Assembly: GCF_964656455.1 (NCBI RefSeq)
Contig: NC_135719.1
Coordinates: 132,351,444-132,415,443, forward strand
DNA length: 64,000 bases
Direction of reading: 5' to 3'
Source of the DNA: Halichoerus grypus
Lineage: Eukaryota > Chordata > Mammalia > Carnivora > Phocidae
The notes beneath the pieces are model-generated. The model did no database searches. It had not been told where the DNA came from and saw only the letters and a program-made list of their open reading frames with translations. Both the position numbers and the translations under genes were made by a program. The first letter of the stretch is position 1. Each line of letters starts with the position of its first letter. Below, piece by piece: positions 33,430 to 44,850 of this stretch.

Positions 33430-35715
33430 CATCTTGAAGAGGAAGAATGAGGAACAAAAATTTACCCAATAAGATATCAAGATTTATCCAACAGCCTTAC
33501 TAACTCAGACAATGTGGCAGGGCTGCAAGCATAGACAAATAAACTAGAGTAGTGGTATACATAGTATATAACCCAGAAGTAGGGTTACCATTTTTCCCAG
33601 TTTTCTTGGGGCAGCTCAGTTTACACCAGTTGTCTTGATGTCTCACTTAGTTAGTAATTAGTACTCCCTAACTGTCAGTTTGAATCATAAATTATATCAC
33701 CTGATCTCTACATTTTGGATCTTTGAGGAAAGGATGAACTAGTTAATGAATGTTATCTGCAAAAAAGATCCAACCTAAAGAAAAAATTAAATTAGATGTC
33801 TGTTCACACAAGATTCCAAATTCAGTTGGTACAAATATTGTGAAAACAATTTAGCATTCCATATAGAGGATTGTAATGGAGCACATGATCTTGTACCCAA
33901 GCCTCATGTCTTGGATGTCAACACAGAGGAATGGTATCTTTTTCCAATTGGTCTGCTGCAAGGGGCGCTGTATTCTAATTGCTCTGTCCTGTGAGGGATA
34001 TCTTTTCCAATTCTACTTTCCTGGAGCTGCACTTTTTGTTGTTGTTGTTTATTTGTTTATTTGCATTCTCACAAAAGGTCTTACTGTGCCAGCAGTGACC
34101 TTGATTAGACTTCAGTGCTAGGTACTTGTTATTTGAGATAACTTTAATTTTTGATGATACAGTTCTCATTATTGACTCACATTTTATTTATGATTCTCTG
34201 AAGTCCTCAATCATTTTCATGTGTGCTATTACCTAATCATTATCTCCATCTTAATATTCTGGCCACTCACTTAGGCCAAAGGGCACACTCGTAGGAGGGC
34301 GCTATTGTACAAAAAATAAGATGGGAAAGGGAAAGTCTGAAGTCTTAAATGCATTAAAGTCTAGATTTGCGACTTTGAGAGAGGTGCTAGATCTTTCGTA
34401 ACTTTGACTTCCAAGTCTATAAAACATGGATAATAATACCACTCCATAGGGTTGTGGTGTGAATTGAATGACGTCAAACTCCCAGTACAGTGTCTCACAC
34501 ATAACAGTACTAAATGAATGCTAGCTCTCACATTTTATATTACATTTATTTTTACCAAATTAAATTTATTATATTCATCTCTTCACTTTCCCCAGCAAAT
34601 ATAGTGTTGTTTTATGATTTCGCCATCTACGATAGTCATAATTGTATTATTCAATGCCAGTCATCCAAATGATTGCATCAAGTTATGGAAGAGTAAGAGG
34701 TACAAAACCAGAGCTCGTGATTCCCCACAGCACACCTCACCCTTGGTGAATATCCATCAGCTCACACAGGACATGGTTATTTGAAAAGTAATCAATATAT
34801 TTATTTTACTTGAATTCAGTGCATATTTATCATTATATCCAATGATTATTGAATTGCTACTACCCCTATCCAAAAAAAGTTCAGATTAAGTGAAAAAAGG
34901 TTTAAAAAAATTTATATTGAGTTTTTTAATAAATCAAAAACAGAAAATTAAAATAATAAACCTAAGCACCTTAGGATAAAACAATATCAAATATAATATA
35001 AAATGTCATGTGACCTTCATACGAAAAAAACATGCTTAAATCATTAATATGGTGTTAAATCATTATTAATCTAACTACCTAGTAATTGAAGACATTATTT
35101 CTCATAGCACTGAAATTTCTCCTTAGGTTCATTTGAAGATCTGACAAAACCTGCGTTTTCTCTCCTTCATATTGGCAATTAGAAAATATCAAAGTTAGTA
35201 GGTTAATAAAACATTCTTTATTTTTAAAATATTCAATTATAAATCAGAGTACATGTATAAGAACAATGTTTCTGAAGGGTTTGCAGCTGGGACTAATTTA
35301 CTTCTTCAAAGATCCCCTGAGATGTGAGCAGTGGACTAAACCCTTGTGAACTACCTCTGAATGCTATAATTATATTGAACTTTCTCTCAAGTATAAATTC
35401 ATAGAGAAAACAAAAGTTCCAGAACACACAGAGTCAGTGAATTTGTTAACTCTAAAGACCGGACTTGAATTTTGTCAGTCTTTCCAAAATTAGAGAAATG
35501 TAGAAACTCTGATGTTAAACTGGGTTATAGGATCAAATTAAACATCTTTAAACAAAATGAACTACTTCAAAACAAAACTCCAAAGTTGTTAATGCAGTTT
35601 ATCCAACAAGTTCCCTAAGTGAAGAATTTAGCAAAAATATATGCTTTATAGGATGTGGTTTCTCTTTAGATAAGCAAGGTTAAGGGGAAGCCAAGCAATT
35701 GGCCGGTTTCAAAAC
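33430..35715. other. Mostly single-copy sequence with one MIR and two CTCF-like cores
   Basis: Apart from the MIR at 34355-34530 no repeat was recognised. Two plus-strand words resembling the CTCF core AGRKGGCRST occur at 33960-33969 (aaggggcgct) and 34294-34303 (ggagggcgct), each with one core mismatch. Their flanks match the full motif poorly. Confidence 0.5.
34355..34530 (+). mobile_element. MIR
   Basis: 'gtaactttgacttccaagtc', 'aaacatggataataatacca', 'gggttgtggtgtgaattgaa' and 'tactaaatgaatgctagctc' follow the 3' two-thirds of MIR. Confidence 0.8.
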
Positions 35716-35927
35716 CAGTAGCTCCTGGGCGCCTGGGTGGCTCAGATGGTTAAGCGTCTGCCTTCGGCTCAGGTCATGATCCCAGGGTTCTGGGATCGAG
35801 TCCCGCATCGGGCTCTCTGCTCCTTGGGAGCCTGCTTCTCCCTCTGCCTCTCTCTCTCTCTGTCTCTCATGAATAAATAAATAAGATCTTTAAAAAAAAA
35901 AAACAAAAAAAAAAACAGTAGCTCCTG
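35716..35927 (+). mobile_element. SINEC with 12-bp TSD
   Basis: Body at 35728-35915 with a normal head and an A-tail containing one C. The perfect repeat 'cagtagctcctg' lies at 35716-35727 and 35916-35927. The middle CT-rich region is shorter than in other copies. Confidence 0.97.
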
Positions 35928-36263
35928 TTGAGTCTTAGTGTGGTGGAGATCCAAAGCATGGGAGCAAGGGCATGGGACCAAGCCAAGAGCCGTATTCTGT
36001 GGACAGCTGACTTGCTGTAAGTTGATCTTCTAAACCAGCTCATGGTAGCTTCCCCTTCTTCTCAGTACTTTTTTTTTCTTCTATAGTAGACATCTTAGAA
36101 GGATGGTATACCAACTGTATTAAAAAGAATTTTGGAAATAGAAAAGGAAATCATCTAACGTTTGTTGCCACATCCTATTTTATCACATATTATTGCATGT
36201 TATTGTATATATGATACAATAATCTGCAGCAATTAAAAACTAATTGTAAAAGAAAGACATTCC

Positions 36264-36494
36264 CTCATTTTTAGATGTTTTTTTCTTTTTTAAGATTTTA
36301 TTTATTTATTTGACAGAGAGAGACACAGCGAGAGAGGGAGCACAAGCAGGGGGAGTGGGAGAGGGAGAAGCAGGTTTCCCGCGGAGCAGGGAGCCCGATG
36401 TGGGACTCGATCCCAGGACCCTGGGATCATGACCTGAGCCGAAGGCAGACGCTTAACGGCTGAGCCACCCAGGCGCCCTCATTTTTAGATGTTT
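36264..36494 (-). mobile_element. SINEC, minus strand, with 17-bp TSD
   Basis: Body at 36281-36477, consensus-like. The perfect repeat 'ctcatttttagatgttt' lies at 36264-36280 and 36478-36494. It faces the plus-strand SINE at 35728 across about 365 bp (tail to tail), so a transcript through both could fold into double-stranded RNA. Confidence 0.98.
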
Positions 36495-36618
36495 AACGGA
36501 GCATAATTTGTTTTACTGGTTCATGAAGGCACTAGCAAATATACAGAAAAAATATTTTTCTCCTATTACATTTTTCTCCTTAGGATTATTAGTATAAATA
36601 CCACCTTTGGGGTTCTTT

Positions 36619-36654
36619 GTGTGTGTGTGTGTGTGTGTGTTTTTTTTTTTTTTT
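36619..36654. repeat. (GT)n followed by poly(T)
   Basis: About eleven GT units run directly into a T14 stretch. No TSD was found around it. Confidence 0.9.
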
Positions 36655-36704
36655 CCCAAAAGGAATATGACAAAATTAACTACTGGAAGTACCAGCCAAC
36701 ATCT

Positions 36705-37480
36705 GTCATTAACTGAGCACATAATAATGTGTGGACCACTGTGCATGGAGCTGCAGGTATAACACTAGTAATTTAGATGAGTTTCTTGCTCTTGCGACGT
36801 TTACATTCTAGTGTTGGAGATAGACCATAAACTATGAATTAAAATGTGCTTATCATTGTTCCAGATAACCAAAAAGCCTGTGAAGGCAATTAAACAGACT
36901 GGTGGAATAAAGTGTGTTTCAAAGAGGGTAAGAATAGGAAATTTAGTTGGGGAAGCCATAGAGGGCCTTTCTGAGTGAGATGTGAATAATGGGAAGGAGA
37001 CAAAGTCCCAGAGAGAGAGAGAGAGAAGAGCAAGAACCAGATCTTATGACAGAGACCGATTTCTCTTGTTCAAGGAGCAGAAAAGCCACTGGGAGTGAAA
37101 TTGGGTAAACTATACTTTAACAAACATAGAACATGGAGGACATTGTCAGTCATGTAAAAGTCATTAACAGTATTTAAGCAGGGAAGGTACATGATCATAA
37201 TTTGCATTTTATAAAGCTCACTCTGGCTGTCGTGTGTGCAGTGGGTATTTTCAGGTAAGAAAAAAACAGGGAGCCCAAATTGAAGCTATCACAGTATTTG
37301 TGTGAGAGAGAATGGTGACTTGAATTAGGGTGTGGAGAGATAAAGGAAAGTGGATGGATCAGGATTATACTTTGCAGATAAATTCAGGTGGACTCGGTGA
37401 TAAACTAGAACTGATGTGTGAAAGAAAGAGAAAATGCTAAAGTAACAAATCAGCCTGGTTACTCCCAAGAACTCAAAGAT
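36705..37480 (+). mobile_element. Ancient mammalian interspersed repeat, family not named
   Basis: Contains in order 'ttaactgagcacataataat', 'gcgacgtttacattctagtg', 'agggcctttctgagtgagat', 'tatttaagcagggaaggtac', 'atgatcataatttgcatttt' and 'ataaagctcactctggctgt'. I recognise this word order from other mammalian dispersed copies but cannot assign its name. Diverged. An AG run (37011-37027) lies within it. Confidence 0.6.
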
Positions 37481-37920
37481 ATTTCGCTCATGAAATTTTC
37501 CTTGTTAATTTAAAAAAAGAAAGAAAAAAAAACCCAAAGGAAAACAAAAACTTCATCTTGTTAATTGCTCCTAATAGTGTTCATATTCCATGCTTATTTA
37601 AAAAAAAAAAAAAAAAAAAGACCAGAGACACCAGCATGTGTTTTTAAGAATCATCTACTACCTCCAGGCAAAAATAAAGAAAAACTTTTATCGTTTTACT
37701 ATATGGTGTGAAACAACATTGAAACCTGCCTAAATCCTCTTCTGGTACCGTGAACACCTGTTGAAGACCTATTGGTTATAATTCAGACTTGGCCAATGTG
37801 ATGGAGCATTGCCACTCAATCCCTCTTCTGTACTCCATCCACAATGTGAAATGTTGTCACTCATTTAGAAAGATAAGAATTTGGAACTTCTATTGGGCTC
37901 CCTCAGAAAAAGATATACTT
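37481..37920. other. Single-copy sequence with A-rich runs
   Basis: Contains a poly(A) run at about 37600-37619 without a recognisable retrotransposon body or TSD. Confidence 0.5.
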
Positions 37921-38020
37921 CACACTGTGTATTTGCATTTGCATTACGTAAGTATGTATCACGTGACTGACACAGTGTACATGTGCATTTGCATTACGTA
38001 AGTATGTATCACGTGAACTT
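37921..38020. repeat. 50-bp tandem duplication with a perfectly kept 32-bp core
   Basis: Copies 37921-37970 and 37971-38020. The core is identical at 37935-37966 and 37985-38016 and contains, in order, an octamer ATTTGCAT (37937, 37987), a palindromic TTACGTAA (37944, 37994) and an E-box CACGTG (37960, 38010). The flanks of the core differ at several positions. The motifs are known binding words for POU/Oct, PAR-bZIP/C-EBP and bHLH factors respectively; a regulatory role is inference. Confidence 0.85.
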
Positions 38021-39980
38021 TTTCAGCTGTAATTGCTATTTACAGTTCACTGCGTCATTTGGAGATGAAGAGTTACAGAGGATGGAGCTATGACTAGAAG
38101 AGATAAGAATTTACTGTTAAACATTCTCAGGGGAAATCCATTAAAATGAGCTTGTTTAGTTTTGTTGAGTTTTCTTATCTAGCGGCCTTCATCCCCCCAG
38201 TAGCTACTGCTCATTATACCAGGTCCCAGTGAAGAAATGCAAGAAGCAAGATCCAGAAAATACATATTTTCTTTATTAGTATAGTGTACTTTGTTTACAA
38301 TTTAATCTTCTGTTGACTAAATTGGTTATTTGGTATATAAAGGAACTTCTTCTGTGGCTGTAGGTAGATCTATCTACTATACAAAAAACAGTCTTGATAT
38401 TTTTCTCTTAAGTCTGTACGCTGATCTTGGACCTTTAATTCTAGTTGTCTGTCCACACCGAAGAAATTACTCCAGTTCTCCTGTACTGCTGTAACTGATA
38501 CCATCATGAAAGCAGGAATCATTAGAGACATTCTGGGTGTCTCTCTCTCTTTCTTTTCTTTCTTTCTTTTTTTTTTTCAGAAGAAAAGAAATAATAGGAA
38601 TTATTGCAATTATATTATTCCATTAATATCAGTGTGAGAGCAGTGAGTAGGCTAATGGGAACTTAGATTAAAAAAAAAACAAAACAAAACTCTTGATAAG
38701 AGAAGAGGCCAGATCTTTATAATCCATCAGAAATCAATAATTGAAATTACCCACTTATAAATATGTTATCCTCAAAGTACTGACCTTTTATTTAGAAAGA
38801 TCATCTCCTTATTCAAAAAGTGTCATGCTGCTTCATGTCCCCCTACCCCCTTGCCTCAGAAGGCACAATAATATTATTCTTATGTTGATGTTCAAATCAC
38901 TTACTCAGTTTTTATGGAATGCTTTGATGTTCCAGATAGATCTCATTATACTGTAGATCAAAAAAAACAATGCCTTTCACCAAAGAAGTACAGTATACCA
39001 ATTAGCATTTCATCTATGAGGAGGTATATATATTTCTTCCTTCAGTAGGTCCTATCAGTGCCTACCGAGTGCCCAAAATATGTGATAGGACTAAGTGGGC
39101 GTGTTTCCACTGACAGGAGAATAGACCTAAGAAAGGTACAATGTGCTGAGAACAAAAGGTGTTAAAGTTCTATCATTATCATAAAAATTCTTTGTATCAT
39201 TAATAATACTAATAACTATTATTAAACAGCTATTTTATTGCATAATTTCTTCCCCTTGAAAATATAGACTAAGGTAAAATGTTAAAATGGTTAAGCAAAT
39301 TATAGAGGGAACTATTCTGTTTCTTCCAAAATGGGGCTGGAAATGTCAGTCTAAAAGATAAGATTCCAGTTTAGGAAAGGAGCAGAGCTGCCCCGGGTGA
39401 CTTGAGGTTGTCTACAGAGGATGGTGGCTGGATGCTTCCCTCAGTGCATGGCCATTTCCCCTCTGTAGGGAGATTCTGACTGTGTTTGCTTGTAGGGACT
39501 ATAGGCATAATCTACAAAGCTGAATTTCACCCCCAAACCCTTGGGGAGTTGGCTTACGCATTTCACCATTTTTGAGTTCTCATGGAAGTTTCCTTCTTGT
39601 GCTTTTATGATCAGCATCAATTTTCAAGTCATGATTATGAATCTTACTTTAGTTCTACTGTTGCCTGGGGGACATAATTCCCTTGGGAGAGCAGATGAAT
39701 ATGTAAATTAAAATTTACCATTGCCCTTGTTCTTCCGTTTTATCTCTGAAAAGTGATAAAGTGCTTCCCCCAGAACTACCATCTGATACTCAAAGGAGTA
39801 TCACATGGTACATTTCCCCCACTTCTTTTCTTGGATAAATTATATCCTTGAATTCTGTTTGAAAACCCCTACTGCATTCATGTAAATTGTTTTGCTTTGT
39901 AATATGTATCTGAAAAGGATTTTAGGATGATTCCTTCCTAAAGAGGCAGAGAGCTTAGGTGATATCTTTCTGTGTTTGTC
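38021..39980. other. About 2 kb of single-copy sequence, no gene seen
   Basis: A polypyrimidine tract ending in cag at 38545-38580 looks like a 3' splice site, but nothing downstream reads like an exon. No repeat recognised. Confidence 0.5.
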
Positions 39981-39982
39981 TT

Positions 39983-40487
39983 TTAGAGTTATCTATTGCC
40001 AGAAAACAGATTACCCTGACAGTTGCTTAAAATAAATATTTATTGTCTCACATTTTCTGTAGGTCAGAAATTCTGGGGTAGATTTGTTGGGTGATTCTGG
40101 TTCAGGTTCTGTTGTCATATTGCAGTCAAGTTGTTAGCTTGGCCTGCCATCATCTGAAAGCTTGATGGAGACTGGATTATTCAGTCCTAAAACGGCCCTC
40201 TCACAGGGCTCTTGGCAGGGGGGCTCAGTTCTTTGCCAGGTGGACCTCTCTTTAAGCCTGCTTGAGGACGCTCATGGCATGGCAGCTGAGTGCCCCCAGA
40301 GTGAGTGATCTAAGAGAGAGAACAGGGAAAGGCAGTGTCTCTTATGTTCTAGTTTCAGAAGTCTCACACAATTACCTCCACCATTTTCTGTTCATTAGAA
40401 GCAAGTTATTAAGCATAATTCTTGTTCAAGGTGAGGGGAATCAGGCTCCACTGTAGAAGGGAGGAGTATCAAATAATTTTTGGGCTT
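39983..40487 (-). mobile_element. MLT1-type MaLR LTR, reversed
   Basis: Read on the plus strand it shows reversed MLT1 landmarks: 'gttatctattgccagaaaac', 'aaataaatatttattgtctc', 'ttgcagtcaagttgttagct', 'ggcatggcagctgagtgccc' and 'gagtgagtgatctaagagag'. Nearly full-length but diverged. Confidence 0.85.
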
Positions 40488-40845
40488 ACTTAAAACCACT
40501 AAGTGATAGAAAGAGCTAGCTCTCCCTTAGAACCGGTCCGTGGAACATTCTTGTAGCCTGAAAGGGTTCCTTCCATCTCTGAGTATTCCAAATAGAGCTT
40601 TTACACACCATGACAGAAAATTTAAATGCATGACTTAGAAATATATGAAACCGTGCACAAGATTCTGTACAGAAATAAGGTTGAGTACATAACAGTTTAT
40701 TGTGTACTTTTTCAAGCACCAGGAAGATGTAGTTTGAAAGGCACTTATCTTAATGTCAAAGGCAGAAGTTTAAATATATGCAGCGTCTTTCCTAGTTGGG
40801 AGAACTTAGGCAAGTTACATAATCACTTGGCATGTCAGTTGCTTG

Positions 40846-40975
40846 ATAAATGAATTCTCACAATAACTCTGTGAGGTGTGTAATATTAACCCCATTTTAT
40901 AGAAGACAAAATTGAAGCTCAGCATCATTGCAACTAGAAAGTGGCAGAGTCAATATTACAAGGCAAGTTTTGTCG
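40846..40975 (-). mobile_element. MIR, minus strand
   Basis: 'aattctcacaataactctgt', 'gaggtgtgtaatattaaccc', 'cattttatagaagacaaaat' and 'agaaagtggcagagtcaata' follow the reversed MIR core. Confidence 0.85.
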
Positions 40976-41197
40976 ATTAATGCCAAAGCTACTTTGCTTT
41001 CTCCTGTACTTTCTGGGGAAGAGAGAAAATTTTATAAATTACCCAAAGATGAAGCATATATGAAACTCTTTAGTATTTTATTTTTAATGAAGTTAACATC
41101 ATACAAAAAACAAAGTCTCATAAATACAAGTTATTCCTATTGAGAAACAATAAATATGTGCTTATATTAATCAATAGATTTTTAAAAATTGGCAGTT

Positions 41198-41445
41198 TCT
41201 AAAGGTGTTTTTTTTTTTTTTTAAGATTTTATTTATTTATTTTGACACAGAGAGAGACAGCGAGAGAGGGAACACAAGCAGGGGGAGTGGGAGAGGGAGA
41301 AGCAGGCTTCCTGCTGAGCAGAGAGCCCGATGTGGGGCTCGATCCCAGGACTGTCTGGTGAGAAAGGGATTTTACGCTGATCATGACCTGAGCCGAAGGC
41401 AGACGTTTAACAACTGAGCCACCCAGGCACCCCTCTGAAAGTGTT
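41198..41445 (-). mobile_element. SINEC, minus strand, with internal filler DNA
   Basis: Body at 41210-41433. Flanks 'tctaaaggtgtt' (41198-41209) and 'tctgaaagtgtt' (41434-41445) form a slightly decayed TSD. At 41351 the expected 'ccctgggatc' is replaced by a foreign segment of about 31 bp before the SINE resumes at 'gatcatgacctgagcc'. Confidence 0.96.
41351..41381 (+). repeat. 31-bp templated insertion inside the SINE
   Basis: Begins 'ctgtctggtgagaaaggg' and matches 42754-42784, single-copy DNA 1.4 kb downstream in the same orientation, at 29 of 31 positions. The join at its right end shares 'gat' with both sequences. Confidence 0.88.
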
Positions 41446-42880
41446 CTTTAACTTAAAACTTTGAGTTAGGGTAAGCAACCAAACTGTACTATAGTTATCT
41501 AACCCTGTGTCTTGCCTTGCTTTATAATTTCTTATCCAAGGCTGAAGCAGTATTGAGGGTTGTGATACATAGCTTAGTTCTAGTGACACACTGCAAGCAA
41601 ATGTCAGATCCATAATGTTCTTGGATAGTATGTAGCTATCTTCTTTCTTCAAAACCCCAAGATTCATCCAGTATCTTCATTGTGCTATAGATAGAAAAAG
41701 AGATACAGGCAGGTTAACTTTATATACAGTTACCCTATAAATACTCACTATACTTCTCTGGGCCAAGTGTTAAATATGATGGTTAAATAGCCTTAAATGA
41801 AACTATTCAACTCAAGACATCCTCTTAAAGCTTGGACACATGTTTGATAATTCAAAATCATTTATTCTGCTTTGAACATGGCAGGTTTACCTGAAAAGTT
41901 GAATCTGTTGAATATTTAAGCAATTAAATTTTCTTAAACCCTTATGCATCCAGATTGGAAGTCCTAGTTAACAGAATCAGATGCTATCATTGGAAGGGGC
42001 ATTGGCCAAATAAAGCATAAAGATAGATGTCATTCCTGTGAATGCTGGTCTTCAGGCTGCTGCTAGCTTATATTGGAGTTTAACAAGTTACAGAACTATT
42101 GAGTATTTAATATGACCGTAACTTACTACATGACAGCATATTGAGGCTGAAAAAGTGATCAATTTCAAAGTTCTCCCTTAATATGTAAGAAGGAGGTTGT
42201 ACGCTGGGCAAGTATGAATCACAAAGTAATAAATGTCCTAGAAGATTTTAACAAATGTAAATTGCTATATAAATATTAAATAAATTACACAATATTTTTA
42301 GGCTCTGAAACATCGAATCAATTTGCAAAGGACTAAATGTCAGACTAAATAATGTATGTTTATACATATTTCTTCTATGGACCATTATTACCACTTTAGC
42401 AACACTGTTTGCTTTAAAATTTTTATATCTAGCACATACTCACGTTTGGCATTTACCCCATATGGCCTATTTTCTTTGTTTCAAGCACCAAACTTCATTT
42501 CCCCAAGGAACAATTCGAAGCTTAAAGCTTCTATAGCAACTGGTCATTTGCCCTGCTTGGAGAAATTGCTAGAAGAAGTTGAGGAATGGGAGGACCTTAC
42601 CAGAAAATAAGGGTCCTGGGAAAATAGTGCCCCTTAACGTTTGTGTGTAGAGGGGATTTGGTTGAAGTAAAGTTCAAAGGCAATAACCTTAGAGATTAAA
42701 AATTCATTTATTGGCAGTCTATGTCCTGAGGGGGAAATGTGGAAGGAGGAAGACTATCTGGTGAGAAAGGGATTTTAAGCTGATAGCAATACGAGGATTG
42801 TGCCTGTAGTAATAATTATTTTTGCTATCATTATAACTGATATTTTGTGTACTTACATTATGGCAGGTCCTTAACATCAA
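41446..42880. other. Single-copy sequence; source of the SINE filler at 42754-42784
   Basis: No repeat family or exon recognised. The donor-like 31-bp segment at 42754-42784 appears native here, since the bases around it belong to no element I recognise. Confidence 0.55.
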
Positions 42881-43101
42881 GTTTTTCATTTTTTTTTTAA
42901 ATATTTTATTTATTTATTTTTGACAGAGAGAGAGCGCGAGAGGGATCACAAGCAGGGGGAGTGGGAGAGGGAGAAGCAGGCTTCCCGCTGAGCAGGGAGC
43001 CCAATGCAGGACTCCATCCCAGGACCCTGGGATCATGACCTGAGCTGAAGGCAGACGCTTTAACGACTGAGCCACCCAGGCGACCCATGTTTTTCATTTT
43101 T
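42881..43101 (-). mobile_element. SINEC, minus strand, with 13-bp TSD
   Basis: Body at 42894-43086, arctoid type. The perfect repeat 'gtttttcattttt' lies at 42881-42893 and 43089-43101. Confidence 0.96.
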
Positions 43102-43103
43102 AA

Positions 43104-43215
43104 TCCTCACTCCCAGTGAGATAGGTTTCTATCTTCATTTTTATAGAGGAATTTGTCACTCCGAGCAGTGACGCTCAGATCACTGACAAGAGCACAGAGA
43201 TCACAGCAGGTGAGT
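43104..43215 (-). mobile_element. MIR fragment, minus strand
   Basis: 'aatcctcactcccagtgaga', 'taggtttctatcttcatttt' and 'tatagaggaatttgtcactc' resemble the reversed MIR core. Weaker than the other MIR copies. Confidence 0.55.
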
Positions 43216-44340
43216 AGCAGTGACTTTACATAAACCCAGGGTAGTCCTAGACTAAAGCTAATGCTGTAGGTGTACTACTCTCTCCTGACTGCACAACCTG
43301 CCTTTCTGAATAATTTCAGGGTCATAGCACGCTGCAGAGTCGCGGATGGACCTAAGGCAGCTTGTGGTCAGTCGGACACTCTGGGATTTCTTGCCCTTGC
43401 ACCACTTTTCCTGAGCCAACATGCTGCTTATTCAGTGGTGGGATGGAGTGTAGTGTTTGTTTCAACTATATCTGAGTAAATCATCAGAATAGGAATAGGT
43501 CTCAGCTGGTGTTGAGAATGAACAGACCTCAGAGAGCAGGGGCTTCAGAATGAGAAAGGTCTGAGAGAACAACATGTAATCAGGGATATGATTTTCAGTA
43601 GGCATGAGAGAAGAATTCAGATGGGAAGGTACAATGAGCATCATGAGGGGGAATTTCTGCAAATTTTCAAAATTTGACAAAGGAAAATCACCAAGAGTGT
43701 TCATGGGGATGTATTGAAGGACTGAATGGGATTAATATTGATTCCAGAACATTATTCTAGCGCCCAGGAGGATTAGTAAAACAAGACAGGTGTGAGCAGG
43801 AAACCAAGTCAAGAACTGCTTCATTATTAAAGCCTTAGTCTACAGAAGAAATTTCTTATAAACAGAAATTATTTGAAGAGATAAATAAGGAATAATTGAA
43901 GAGGCCAGTTCATAGAATCAGAGCAGAGAGTCAGCGAAATTGACTTGATTCTCAGCTGTCCATATACTGTCTTTGTTTGACTTGTTATAGAATTGAGCAG
44001 AGGGAAGTTCATCCACAGGCTGAGACTAGAAGGGGATTGAACGATTTAGCTTTAGTGGAATAGACATCAGAGAAAGGCAGTTATGCCATTAAACATCTTG
44101 ATAATAAATGAACTCGGTGTCTTATTTTGACATTCAATAATCTGCAGATGCAAGCTATTTGTCAATAATATATCTGAAATTTACTAACATTGTTTCAATT
44201 TGTATTCCTAAATGGTAAATGTTTGGATGTTTGAATTAAAAAAACCTACTTATAAATTTGACATTGTAAAATCCAAAGTAAAAAGATTATTTCTGTTACT
44301 AATCCTTTCATGTCAGGTATTTGTCTTTGGCCCTAAACCC
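43216..44340. other. Single-copy sequence, no feature seen
   Basis: About 1.1 kb with no recognised repeat. Two frames of 69-80 codons lack any recognisable domain. Confidence 0.5.
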
Positions 44341-44350
44341 AAATGCTTTT

Positions 44351-44362
44351 TTTAAAAAGATT

Positions 44363-44401
<39 letters not shown>

Positions 44402-44558
44402 GAGTGAGCAGGGGGGAGGGGTAAAAGGGAGAGGAAGAGGCAGAAAATCCCACTAAGTAGGGAGCCCCACGCGGGGCTCCGTTCCATGACCCAGGATCAC
44501 AATGTGAGCCGAAACCAAGAATTGGACACTTAACCCACTGAGCCATCCAGGCCCCCCC
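44351..44558 (-). mobile_element. SINEC, minus strand, old copy
   Basis: Reversed head 'gccatccaggccccccc' and older-type block 'gaaaccaagaattggacact'. The tail has expanded into a (TTTA)n array at 44361-44401. The middle is diverged and no TSD survives, so it is one of the oldest SINECs here. Confidence 0.9.
44361..44401. repeat. (TTTA)n microsatellite grown from a SINE tail
   Basis: About ten units, continuous with the SINE A-tail on the opposite strand. Confidence 0.9.
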
Positions 44559-44694
44559 TTTTCTGTTGTTTTTATATCTTTGCCTGTTCTGTTTATCACT
44601 AAACAATTAATGTGAGTTAGGAAAGGTTGACATATGATAATGTTGGTAAAATGACAATAGCTATCATTCGAGGATTTGATGAGACTGAATGTGA

Positions 44695-44850
44695 TGAGAA
44701 GTGCCTCATATGAATTACCATATTTAAGCCCCACAACAGCCTATCTGGAAGGTTGGCTTTATTAATCCCTAGAGAGATTCAGTAAATTTATCCATGGTTA
44801 CAGGTAAGAAGAAGTCCTATTGAGACACAAACCTAGGCTGACTCAAAAGG
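44695..44850 (-). mobile_element. MIR, minus strand
   Basis: 'tttaagccccacaacagcct', 'ctagagagattcagtaaatt', 'tatccatggttacaggtaag' and 'cacaaacctaggctgactca' follow the reversed MIR core. Confidence 0.8.

Noticed and set aside
37499..37567. Possible further micro-retroinsertion with flanking 'cttgttaatt'
   Set aside because: The repeat is only about 10-11 bp and the A-rich segment ends in non-A sequence before the second copy, so the structure is not convincing.
38545..38580. Strong-looking 3' splice site (long pyrimidine tract ending in cag)
   Set aside because: No open, exon-like sequence with a donor site follows. Pyrimidine tracts are common in this DNA, so it is best treated as a simple repeat.
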